A stretch of 33,793 nt of DNA, taken from Clostridia bacterium. Its GTDB lineage: Bacteria; Bacillota; Clostridia; Christensenellales; Borkfalkiaceae. Positions 1 through 8,130 of this stretch are shown here, piece by piece. Within the stretch, counting starts at the first letter, position 1; every line of letters starts with the position of its first letter. Under the pieces are notes generated by a model. That model was given only the letters and a program-made list of their open reading frames with translations, made no database searches and was not told the DNA's origin. The DNA is taken from the NCBI GenBank assembly GCA_017445995.1, contig JAFSRT010000012.1, positions 1-33,793 of the forward strand, written 5' to 3'. The translations under genes and the position numbers were made by a program.

Positions 1-714
<714 letters not shown>

Positions 715-895
715 AATTATTTAAAGCCGAGAAATTTCTTTCTCAACTGCTCTAACGATTTTTCGCTTTTTTGCGTTTTGTCATATGCAATGACTGTTTT
801 TTAAAGTACATATATACTTCAAAGATTTTGACAGAAACTTTCAAAATAATTCTTATTTTGTCTTATTTCCTTCTATTCAATTTTTAAGCTACTCC

Positions 896-913
896 CATCA
901 ACTTCGGTTGATG
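896..913 (-). other. hairpin in the pre-16S leader
   Basis: A perfect 7-bp stem (CATCAAC / GTTGATG) closes a 4-nt loop. It lies about 25 bases downstream of the rrn promoter -10 and about 180 bases upstream of mature 16S. Further down the leader, near 805-820, the transcript reads ATCTTTGAAGTA, which loosely resembles a boxA antitermination element. A boxB/boxA-like antitermination leader is a reasonable reading, but this is inference. Confidence 0.4.
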
Positions 914-936
914 CGCTTTCTTGCGACAGCCTACTT

Positions 937-965
937 ATATTATCATAAGCATTATATATTGTCAA
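937..965 (-). promoter_or_regulatory. rRNA operon promoter
   Basis: On the minus strand a consensus -35 TTGACA (965-960) is followed after 17 bases by TAATAT (942-937). GATAAT (944-939, spacing 15) is an overlapping alternative -10. It lies about 220 bases upstream of mature 16S, a normal distance for an rrn promoter. No second tandem promoter was recognised. Confidence 0.65.
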
Positions 966-1240
966 GCATTTTTCAATACTTTTTCAAGTTTTTTTTATTA
1001 CTTTTCGTTTATCTTACAGATATCGCGGTTTTAATCCGCCGAAAACAAAAAATCACTTGTATTTTTCTTATGATTTAAGTACAGCCCGTTTTTTTGTAAG
1101 CAATAGTGATTATATAGTATTACGATTTTTAAGTCAAGCGTTTTTTACAAATTTTTTAAACTTTTTAGAAAAAGTTTTTCGACCACAAAATATTGTGTTT
1201 TTACTTAAAATTGACACACAATTTTTGTCGCTATTCGTTA
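966..1240. other. AT-rich intergenic spacer, no gene seen
   Basis: The gene-free stretch 715-1309 holds the 16S leader and promoter (715-965) and a terminator (1241-1279). The part between them is very AT-rich, with long T and A runs. The only sizeable ORF (1057-1398, plus) has a low-complexity Phe/Leu-rich translation, no ribosome binding site, and overlaps the end of the gene at 1310 antisense. I see no RNA gene or coding sequence here. Confidence 0.6.
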
Positions 1241-1279
1241 AAAAAACAGTAAACCGGGTTTTAGTTTACTGCTTTTTAT
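1241..1279 (-). terminator. bidirectional rho-independent terminator
   Basis: An 8-bp stem (CAGTAAAC 1247-1254 / GTTTACTG 1264-1271) with a 9-nt loop is flanked by an A run on the left and a T-rich run on the right. The minus-strand transcript therefore ends in a U run just after the gene ending at 1310. The plus side is also U-rich. Confidence 0.7.
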
Positions 1280-1309
1280 TTTTTCTCTTATATATATTAT
1301 ATATAATGT

Positions 1310-2005
1310 TTATTGTTTTTCTTCGTCGTCTTCCTGTAAAGGTTTTGCATTTCCTTTCTTTATGGGTTTTTCAGCGCCTGACGTTTTCTTTATTTTAAAC
1401 ATTGAAAGCATAGGTCGGTAAAACCCTGCGAAAAGATAGACGATACCGAAATTGAAAACGGGGATAGAAAGTTTTCTTAATCCCACAACTTTTATGAACT
1501 TGCCGATAACGTACATAATCACCATAAGTGCGGCGAGAACCAAAAGAACGGAAAGCGCAATTTTAATTAACTGTGCAAAACTTTCTTCTTTCTTTATTAT
1601 CTGCACGATAAAGAGAACGCCTATAAACGCAATACCGCCGTCGACAAGGAACTGAATACCGTTTGACAGTAAGAAATAGAACTTATGCTTTCCCGCGATT
1701 TTATATCTTGCAAGGGCGGTTGCGAGTTCTGAAAAGGAACCGAATACCGCTTTTAAGAAGATGTATGAAAACCAAACGGTAAGAACTAAAATAAGAAGGT
1801 CGTTCTTCTTTTGGCAAAATGCAACAAGTAAAAGTGTAAACAGGGCAACGTAGATAACGTTCTTCATTATTTCCACAAACGCCCCGTACGACGAGTTGCC
1901 GAGAGTTGAGATTACGAGATTATAAACGGACAACGCAATCATTACCGCTATCGCGATTTTAAGCGTCTTTTCGTAAAAATCCATAAGTTTATCAAATATT
2001 TTCAT
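1310..2005 (-). CDS. unknown polytopic membrane protein
   Basis: This 231-residue protein has about five or six hydrophobic segments, near residues 16-33, 47-64, 70-88, 112-134, 143-166 and 178-200. It ends in a charged hydrophilic tail rich in Lys, then Asp/Glu. A good ribosome binding site (AAGGAG, 7 bases before the ATG) and a strong promoter upstream support it as a real gene transcribed alone, with a terminator just downstream. I recognise no family, catalytic motif or transporter signature. The position between a 16S gene and mnmA gives no functional hint. Confidence 0.8.
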   Translation of the reverse strand: MKIFDKLMDFYEKTLKIAIAVMIALSVYNLVISTLGNSSYGAFVEIMKNVIYVALFTLLLVAFCQKKNDLLILVLTVWFSYIFLKAVFGSFSELATALARYKIAGKHKFYFLLSNGIQFLVDGGIAFIGVLFIVQIIKKEESFAQLIKIALSVLLVLAALMVIMYVIGKFIKVVGLRKLSIPVFNFGIVYLFAGFYRPMLSMFKIKKTSGAEKPIKKGNAKPLQEDDEEKQ

Positions 2006-2026
2006 AAATTACTCCTTACTATATTT

Positions 2027-2054
2027 ATTATACCAAAAATAACGGTAATGTCAA
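2027..2054 (-). promoter_or_regulatory. promoter of the 1310-2005 membrane protein gene
   Basis: Consensus -35 TTGACA (2054-2049) and -10 TATAAT (2032-2027) are separated by 16 bases. The predicted start is about 15-20 bases before the ATG at 2005. The promoter sits in the 58-base gap after mnmA, so this gene need not depend on mnmA transcription. Confidence 0.75.
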
Positions 2055-2063
2055 TAGCGATTT

Positions 2064-3161
<1,098 letters not shown>

Positions 3162-3169
3162 TTATGTTA

Positions 3170-3198
3170 ATAATAACACATAATCTCGTAAATATCAA
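3170..3198 (-). promoter_or_regulatory. mnmA promoter
   Basis: On the minus strand, -35 TTGATA (3198-3193) and -10 TATTAT (3175-3170) have 17-base spacing, about 20 bases before the mnmA ATG. The same two hexamers and the same spacing recur on the plus strand in front of the tRNA-Arg gene. Confidence 0.6.
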
Positions 3199-3218
3199 AC
3201 ATAGTTTATTAAAAACGC

Positions 3219-3247
3219 TTGATATTTTTAATTATATTGTTTATTAT
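3219..3247 (+). promoter_or_regulatory. tRNA-Arg promoter
   Basis: -35 TTGATA (3219-3224) and -10 TATTAT (3242-3247) are separated by 17 bases. Transcription would start at about 3254, only a base or two before the mature tRNA 5' end, giving an almost leaderless pre-tRNA. Confidence 0.55.
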
Positions 3248-3255
3248 ATAAAAAA

Positions 3256-3332
3256 GTACCCGTGGCGAAACTGGATATCGCATCAGATTCCGATTCTGAA
3301 GGCTGCAAGTTCGACTCTTGTCGGGTACACCA
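3256..3332 (+). tRNA. tRNA-Arg (anticodon CCG)
   Basis: A complete cloverleaf can be folded. The 7-bp acceptor stem is GTACCCG/CGGGTAC. The D arm is GCGA/TCGC with a loop containing GGA. The anticodon stem TCAGA/TCTGA closes loop TTCCGAT, giving anticodon CCG. The T arm has loop TTCGACT. The discriminator is A and the CCA end is encoded in the DNA. A20 and C35, the main arginine identity bases, are present. The tRNA reads CGG codons. Confidence 0.95.
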
Positions 3333-3361
3333 AAAAAACAAGGCGTGCGCCTTGTTTTTTT
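3333..3361 (+). terminator. bidirectional terminator after tRNA-Arg
   Basis: A strong hairpin (ACAAGGC / GCCTTGT around loop GTGC, extended by A-T pairs) starts immediately after the tRNA CCA and ends in a run of T. On the minus strand the flanking A run gives a U run, so it can also terminate the Fe-S operon that ends at 3384. Confidence 0.85.
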
Positions 3362-3383
3362 CGTTATCTTTATTCCTGTTTAT

Positions 3384-4007
3384 TTATTTCTTGTTTTTTA
3401 TGTACTCGCTTATTTTTTCGGCAATGATTTTATGCCCGTTGTCGTTAGGGTGCAAGCCGTCGGCAAAAAATTCGCTATATAAGTTGGTGTTGGGTTTTCG
3501 GAATAACCCGTTATAAAAATCAAGATATTCTATGCCGTGATTTTTTACTATCGTTTTTAACGCCTTTACATAATCTTCAAGGTGTTTACCCGTCGTCGGG
3601 TTAGGCGCGGATTCGAAACGTTGCAAAGGAAGAATAAAGGTTATTTTTTCCTTCGGATATTTTTTAAGTAAACCGTCGATTAAAAGGTTTACCGCACCGC
3701 AAAACGAATACGCATCCTTTTCGATTAAATCACCGAACCTTGCGTCGCCGTGCCCGTAATCGTTCGTTCCGCCGAAAACGAAAACGCGGTCTAAATCGTC
3801 GGCAATAAACGGTAGCCTGAAATTAAAGTCCATATCGAAAGAGTGCGGATAAGTTATTTTATTTTGCCTTGCAATTCGCGTTCCGCTTATTCCGTAATTA
3901 ACGGTTTCGCAATTTAATATCGATGCAACAAGTGAAACGTAATTTTTTTCAACGGAAGACGCACCGACGCCTTCCGTAATTGAATCTCCTACAAATCCTA
4001 TCTTCAT
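3384..4007 (-). CDS. SGNH/GDSL-family hydrolase
   Basis: This 207-residue protein shows the block order of SGNH esterases/lipases. Block I is GDS with nucleophile Ser9, the block II glycine lies in NYGISG (about residues 37-42), block III is GGTND with the oxyanion Asn near residue 82, and block V is DGLHPN with Asp183 and His186. It has no signal peptide, so it is probably cytoplasmic; the substrate (an acyl ester or acetylated sugar) cannot be told. It starts 18 bases after the iscU stop with a TAAGG ribosome binding site, so it looks like the last gene of the iscR-iscS-iscU operon. A functional link to Fe-S assembly is not known for this family. Confidence 0.9.
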   Translation of the reverse strand: MKIGFVGDSITEGVGASSVEKNYVSLVASILNCETVNYGISGTRIARQNKITYPHSFDMDFNFRLPFIADDLDRVFVFGGTNDYGHGDARFGDLIEKDAYSFCGAVNLLIDGLLKKYPKEKITFILPLQRFESAPNPTTGKHLEDYVKALKTIVKNHGIEYLDFYNGLFRKPNTNLYSEFFADGLHPNDNGHKIIAEKISEYIKNKK

Positions 4008-4025
4008 TTTGCTAAACCTTATGTA

Positions 4026-4397
4026 TTATTTATTTTGTTTGTTTTTATAGTCTTCGATTGCCTTTTTAATCGCTTCTTCCGCCAAAACGGAACAATGCAA
4101 TTTCTGTGGCGGAAGTCCGCCCAACTTTTCGATAACTATCTTGTTGGTAACCGCAAGCGCGTCGTCGACTTTCATACCCTTAATCATAGCCGTTGCCGTC
4201 GAACTCGTTGCTATTGCCGCGGCACAGCCGAAAGTTTTGAACTTGGCGTCCACTATCACGTCGTTTTCGATTTTTAACGAAATACGCATTATATCTCCGC
4301 AAACTTCGTTGCCTACTTCGCCGATACCGTCCGCATTTTCTATTTCGCCGACGTTCTGCGGATTCTGGAACGCTTCCATAACTTTTTCATTATACAT
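4026..4397 (-). CDS. iscU: Fe-S cluster scaffold protein, IscU/NifU N-terminal type
   Basis: This is the scaffold on which Fe-S clusters are built from iron and the persulfide made by the neighbouring desulfurase. The chosen start (ATG at 4397) gives 123 residues; AAGGAG lies 9 bases upstream. A longer reading to 4415 lacks such a site. The three conserved cluster-ligand cysteines are Cys33 (VCGD, with Asp35), Cys58 (FGCAAAIA) and Cys102 (LHCSVLA). The start codon overlaps the end of iscS by 8 bases (ATGTATAA), and its ribosome binding site lies inside iscS, so translation is probably coupled. The symbol is by function; nifU is equally used for such clostridial proteins. Confidence 0.95.
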   Translation of the reverse strand: MYNEKVMEAFQNPQNVGEIENADGIGEVGNEVCGDIMRISLKIENDVIVDAKFKTFGCAAAIATSSTATAMIKGMKVDDALAVTNKIVIEKLGGLPPQKLHCSVLAEEAIKKAIEDYKNKQNK

Positions 4398-5592
4398 ACT
4401 TTTTATCTCCTTCAATCTTAAATAACGGCGACATTGCCCTTAATCTTTCTACTGCTTTTTTAATTTCGTCCACCGCATAGTCAACTTCTTCCATCGTATT
4501 ATGCTTACCGAAAGAAAACCTGATCGAGCCGTGCGCCAAACCTTCCGGTAGCCCCAACGCAAGCAATACGTGGGACGGTTCTAACGAACCCGAAGAACAA
4601 GCCGAACCCGAAGAAACGGCTATCCCCGCCAAGTCGAGAGAGAATAAAATCGATTCCCCTTCGATATACCTGAAAGAAAAGTCCGCGTTCGCCGGAAGTC
4701 TGTATTTATCGCGTTTATCTTTATCGGGCCCGTTCAGTTTTACGAACGGCACTTCGTTTATTACCCTATCTATAAAGTGATTGCGAAGGGACGAAACGTA
4801 ATTAAAGTTCTTTTCCCTTTCTTCGTTCGCTATCTTAAAGGCTTCGCTAAACCCTACTACCCCCGCGACGTTAGTCGTTCCGCCACGTTTCATTCTTTCC
4901 TGATGTCCGCCCGCAATAATACTCGATATTCTTAAACCGTTTCTTATATACAGCGCGCCCACGCCTTTCGGCCCGTAAATCTTATGGCTACTCATACTCA
5001 TAAGGTCAACGCCTAAGTCCTTAACGTCGATATCGAGAACGCCCGCCGCCTGAACCGCGTCCGTAAAGCATACTGCGTTCTTCTCGTGCGCTATTGCAGC
5101 AATTTCTTTTATCGGCTCTATTGTTCCCACTTCGTTGTTTGCCATCATACAGCCGACGAAAATCGTATCGTCTCTTATAATAGATTTCAGGTGTTCTAAA
5201 TCGACAAACCCTTCGCCGTCCACCTTCATAAAATCGACGGTGAAACCTTCTTTTACAAGTGCTTTTGCCGTTTCTATCATTGCGGCGTGTTCGATAGGGC
5301 TTATTATAATATGCTTGCCCCTATCTTTATAAGCGTTTGCCACCCCGCGTAATGCCCAGTTATCGCCTTCCGTTCCGCCCGAAGTAAAATATATTTCGTT
5401 GGGTTTCGCGTTTATTATGCCCGCTATCGTATCCCTCGCGTTATCAACCGCTTTAACGGACTCTCTGCCGAAAACGTGCTGACTGTTCGGGTTGCCGAAA
5501 ATCTCGGTAAAATACGGCGTCATCTTTTCTAATACTCTTTTATCGACGGGCGTCGTAGCCGCGTTGTCAAAATAAATAGGTAGTTTAATCAT
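4390..5592 (-). CDS. iscS: cysteine desulfurase, IscS/NifS type
   Basis: A PLP enzyme that converts cysteine to alanine and holds the sulfur as a persulfide for Fe-S clusters and tRNA thiolation. The 400 residues match the family. His102 lies in the EHAA motif, the PLP-binding lysine is Lys204 in SSHKIYGPKG, and the catalytic cysteine Cys332 lies in a SSGSACSSG loop, the long flexible loop of group I (IscS/NifS) enzymes. The ATG has AAGG 7 bases upstream. It lies 15 bases after the Rrf2 regulator and overlaps iscU. It may also feed MnmA, encoded nearby. Confidence 0.97.
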   Translation of the reverse strand: MIKLPIYFDNAATTPVDKRVLEKMTPYFTEIFGNPNSQHVFGRESVKAVDNARDTIAGIINAKPNEIYFTSGGTEGDNWALRGVANAYKDRGKHIIISPIEHAAMIETAKALVKEGFTVDFMKVDGEGFVDLEHLKSIIRDDTIFVGCMMANNEVGTIEPIKEIAAIAHEKNAVCFTDAVQAAGVLDIDVKDLGVDLMSMSSHKIYGPKGVGALYIRNGLRISSIIAGGHQERMKRGGTTNVAGVVGFSEAFKIANEEREKNFNYVSSLRNHFIDRVINEVPFVKLNGPDKDKRDKYRLPANADFSFRYIEGESILFSLDLAGIAVSSGSACSSGSLEPSHVLLALGLPEGLAHGSIRFSFGKHNTMEEVDYAVDEIKKAVERLRAMSPLFKIEGDKKYV

Positions 5593-5607
5593 AATTTTTC
5601 CTTCCGT

Positions 5608-6006
5608 TTATAATTCACCGTTTAGAACCTGACTTAACGTCATAGAATCTAAAACGTCGTTAATTCCCGTGTATAATTTTTTCCATACCCGTTGCGAAGG
5701 GCAACATTTACAAGTCCCGTTTTTATCGACGCACTCGATAATTTTCATATCGTCTTCTAACGCCCTTACTATCTCGCCGACGGTAATATCTTTCGGGTCT
5801 TTTAATAAATAATATCCGCCGTTTGCCCCGCGGTTTGCCGAAACTATTGACCTACTCCCTAAAAGGCGCATTATCTTTTCCAAATATTTCCCCGAAACGC
5901 CTATCCCCTTTTCCAACTCGCTTGCCGATATCGTCCCGTCGGGATAAACTTTTCCAAGCATTATTGAAGCCATAAGCCCGTAATGTGTTTTCGAAGATAA
6001 TTTCAC
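5608..6006 (-). CDS. Rrf2-family transcriptional regulator (IscR-like)
   Basis: This 132-residue regulator starts with GTG behind a GGGG-rich ribosome binding site. It has the Rrf2 winged helix: the N-terminal KTHYGLMA helix, a recognition helix around residues 38-50 (VSGKYLEKIMRLL) and the NRGANGGYYL wing (58-67). Near the C-terminus are four cysteines, Cys92, Cys99, Cys101 and Cys102, where IscR carries its Fe-S ligands, though the spacing differs from E. coli IscR (92, 98, 104). It heads the iscS-iscU operon, so sensing Fe-S status and repressing its own operon is the natural inference. The Cys-lacking relative CymR is less likely. Confidence 0.93.
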   Translation of the reverse strand: MKLSSKTHYGLMASIMLGKVYPDGTISASELEKGIGVSGKYLEKIMRLLGSRSIVSANRGANGGYYLLKDPKDITVGEIVRALEDDMKIIECVDKNGTCKCCPSQRVWKKLYTGINDVLDSMTLSQVLNGEL

Positions 6007-6025
6007 TTTTTCGCCCCTTTCGGTT

Positions 6026-6052
6026 TAATTGCAACCTTTTTGGTTGCAATTA
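6026..6052 (-). promoter_or_regulatory. inverted-repeat operator of the Fe-S operon
   Basis: A perfect 11-bp inverted repeat (TAATTGCAACC / GGTTGCAATTA) has a 5-base centre. It starts 3 bases downstream of the -10 box and covers the expected transcription start. A dimeric Rrf2 protein bound here would block transcription, and the regulator gene is the first gene downstream. There is no U run after the repeat, so it is not a terminator. Confidence 0.75.
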
Positions 6053-6054
6053 GT

Positions 6055-6083
6055 ATTATACTTATCTTTTCGCCGTTTGTCAA
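6055..6083 (-). promoter_or_regulatory. promoter of the Rrf2-iscS-iscU operon
   Basis: Perfect consensus -35 TTGACA (6083-6078) and -10 TATAAT (6060-6055) have the ideal 17-base spacing. A promoter this strong is expected to be held in check by a repressor, which agrees with the operator immediately downstream. Confidence 0.85.
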
Positions 6084-6098
6084 TAGAAAAAAGGCGTT

Positions 6099-6317
6099 TT
6101 AGAAATTATTTTTATTATTTAAGAGTTTATTGTATAAGTATCGGTTTTCGAACTTTAAGTTAATGTTTTCTTTTAAGAGTTTATCGTTTTCTTTTCGCTG
6201 GTCGGTTAAAAGCCTTAAAATCATAGCGTCTATTTCTTTTTTAAGCCGTATCATCGTGATACTGCCAACGATTTTTTCAACCATATCGCTATACTGATAT
6301 TTTTCTTTTTCCTGCAT
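6099..6317 (-). CDS. small coiled-coil protein of unknown function
   Basis: This is a 72-residue hydrophilic protein, rich in Lys, Glu, Leu and Asn, with no Cys and no membrane segment. From about residue 22 to the end it has the leucine/isoleucine spacing expected of one long helix or coiled coil. The ATG has AGGGGA 7 bases upstream, and a TATAAT (6340-6335) lies just before it. It ends only 16 bases before the -35 box of the Fe-S operon, and no terminator is visible between them. I recognise no family. Confidence 0.65.
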   Translation of the reverse strand: MQEKEKYQYSDMVEKIVGSITMIRLKKEIDAMILRLLTDQRKENDKLLKENINLKFENRYLYNKLLNNKNNF

Positions 6318-6387
6318 AGTAATCCCCTATATTCATTATATATATCTTATTATCATAAAACCGCCATTTCATACATAGTATTTTTAT

Positions 6388-7335
6388 ATGTATTATTATT
6401 TTACGGGAAACTTTGACTACGCGATTAAAATAAACGGATTATATTTCGGCGTTATAGGGCGCGACCCGAAACCTATTTTAATTGAAAACCCGTCCCCCCT
6501 TGTCGAACTGTGCCCCATAAACGGGGGAAACAATCTTAATTTTATTTTAGAAAAACACTTTTTTCTCTCGCCGCCTAAACCTATAAAAATAACGGATATG
6601 AAAGGCGGATATTTAATCGATTTTTGCCTTAAAAAAAGCGATTTGCCGTTTAAGGTTATTTATCAGAAACGGTTTAATAATTTTGAAATCACGCTTTTTT
6701 ACGACGACACTTCAAAAGTTTCTATTCAGACGGAAACGGACAATTTCGTTGAAGACTTAATTTTTAATTGCCCCGAAACAGATACTTTTTCTGTCTTAAA
6801 CACCGATTTTGTTTTTATTAAAGATACTATCGGGAAAAGAAAATATCTTTCGCTTTATAAATTAACGGGTAAAACCGAAAAGATTTTTTGTGGCGAAATA
6901 ACCGACTTTTCTTTTGATACAACGATAAATATTTCATACTCTCTTTCAGATATAGCGAAACATAAAATCGAGATTGTATATACAGTCCGCGATAACGTCG
7001 TTTACGAAAGCGGAAGAAAAGTATCGGGTGAAACCGATTTAGATAAACTTTCCGAAAAAATTATACCTTTTGCTTTCTTCGAAGATTTATGCGTGGGCGG
7101 GGATATAATTAAATATTTATCCGACGAAATGCAACAGAACGCGCTATATTTAAAAGATTACGTAAAAGATTTTATCGGGGTGATGCCCCCGCCGTTATTC
7201 AGAAACGTAAACGAAGTGGGATTGATACGGAAAAAGAGTGAAAACGTTTTTGCCGTCGATTATTATATTGCAGAAACGCAAAACAGAAAGATAATAAACG
7301 TAAAAAAATCGGACGATGAGTATTTCGCCCGATAA
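6388..7335 (+). CDS. protein of unknown function, 315 aa
   Basis: A soluble 315-residue protein, one of few plus-strand genes here. It is rich in aromatic and beta-branched residues and predicted strands, with Lys/Asp-rich turns and a more helical C-terminal third (about residues 215-270). There is no signal peptide, membrane segment or recognisable catalytic motif. Its base composition matches its neighbours and the frame is open throughout, so it looks like a true gene. No Shine-Dalgarno sequence is visible before the ATG; the 25 preceding bases are mostly A and T. The start could be leaderless, or translation could begin at an internal codon. It diverges from the 72-aa gene. Confidence 0.7.
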   Translation: MYYYFTGNFDYAIKINGLYFGVIGRDPKPILIENPSPLVELCPINGGNNLNFILEKHFFLSPPKPIKITDMKGGYLIDFCLKKSDLPFKVIYQKRFNNFEITLFYDDTSKVSIQTETDNFVEDLIFNCPETDTFSVLNTDFVFIKDTIGKRKYLSLYKLTGKTEKIFCGEITDFSFDTTINISYSLSDIAKHKIEIVYTVRDNVVYESGRKVSGETDLDKLSEKIIPFAFFEDLCVGGDIIKYLSDEMQQNALYLKDYVKDFIGVMPPPLFRNVNEVGLIRKKSENVFAVDYYIAETQNRKIINVKKSDDEYFAR

Positions 7336-7340
7336 GAAAG

Positions 7341-7369
7341 TAAAAAAAGGAAGGGCTATGCCCTTCCTT
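7341..7369 (-). terminator. terminator of the surface/MscS/aquaporin operon
   Basis: A perfect 10-bp stem (AAGGAAGGGC / GCCCTTCCTT) with loop TAT lies about 45 bases past the aquaporin stop. On the minus strand it is followed by a run of seven T. The plus-strand side (after the 315-aa gene) is followed by AAAAATATTTT, so it is weaker in that direction. Confidence 0.85.
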
Positions 7370-7414
7370 AAAAATATTTTCTTTAAATACAGTATTTTAG
7401 TTGATTTTTTATAA

Positions 7415-8101
7415 TTATTTTTCTTCCTTCGTAAGGAAAGCGTAGCAAACCGCGGCAAGCGCAGAACCAAGCATAGGTCCAACGATGAAAATCCAGATTT
7501 GAGAAAGTGCGGTCGTTTCGCCTGCGAGTGCCTGTAAAATAGCAGGGCCTATCGAACGTGCAGGGTTTACGGACGTTCCCGTTAAGAATAAACCTAACAA
7601 GTGAACGAGAACCAAAGCAAGACCGATAACGATACCCGTTACGTGGCCGTTCGAAGATTTACTCGTTACGCCGAGAATAGCGATAACGAAAACGAACGTT
7701 AAGATGATTTCGGCAACCAAAGCAACGAGATAAGAACCTATTTCGCTGTAATTAGCGGTTAAAAGCGGTTGAACCGCGTTTCCGCCTAACGCTTTGAAAC
7801 TGTGCGCGAACAAGCCGAGTAACGCAGCGCCTGCGAGTGCGCCGAGAATCTGTGCGATAACGTATCCGCAGAAATCTTTAACGCTCATTTTTTTGGAAAT
7901 AAGCATAGCCAAAGAAACCGCAGGGTTGATGTGACAACCCGAAACGTTACCTATTGAGTAAGCCATTGCAACGATAACCAAGCCGAAAGCGAGAGAAGTT
8001 GCAACCGTGTTTACACCCGAGAATACAGCAACGCCGCAAGCGAAGAGTACCAAAACGAGTGTTCCGATGAATTCGGCGATATAAGCCTTCATGTTTTTCA
8101 T
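7415..8101 (-). CDS. aqpZ: aquaporin (MIP family), AqpZ-like water channel
   Basis: A 228-residue, six-helix membrane channel with both pore motifs, NPA 59-61 (GCHINPAVS) and NPA 179-181 (TSVNPARS). Arg182 and a His in the HLLG segment of helix 5, plus the Thr before SVNPAR, match the narrow aromatic/Arg filter of E. coli AqpZ rather than the wider glycerol filter of GlpF. Water is therefore the likely main substrate. AAGGAG lies 7 bases before the ATG. The gene follows an MscS-type channel by 29 bases and precedes a terminator, so it is the last gene of that operon. The pairing of water pore and tension-gated channel suggests a turgor-control role. Confidence 0.93.
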   Translation of the reverse strand: MKNMKAYIAEFIGTLVLVLFACGVAVFSGVNTVATSLAFGLVIVAMAYSIGNVSGCHINPAVSLAMLISKKMSVKDFCGYVIAQILGALAGAALLGLFAHSFKALGGNAVQPLLTANYSEIGSYLVALVAEIILTFVFVIAILGVTSKSSNGHVTGIVIGLALVLVHLLGLFLTGTSVNPARSIGPAILQALAGETTALSQIWIFIVGPMLGSALAAVCYAFLTKEEK

Positions 8102-8130
8102 ATTTTTCTCCTTTATATAAAAAATATTTT

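Noticed and set aside
1057..1398. Plus-strand ORF of 113 residues, Phe/Leu-rich
   Set aside because: No ribosome binding site, low-complexity AT-driven translation, runs through a terminator hairpin and over the end of a real minus-strand gene.
4026..4415. Longer starts for iscU and likewise for cysE, serS, PPTase, tkt, ispE and the SPOCS gene
   Set aside because: In each case the longer start lacks a usable ribosome site, overlaps the Shine-Dalgarno sequence, or lies in the promoter; the internal ATG fits better and gives the family-typical N-terminus.
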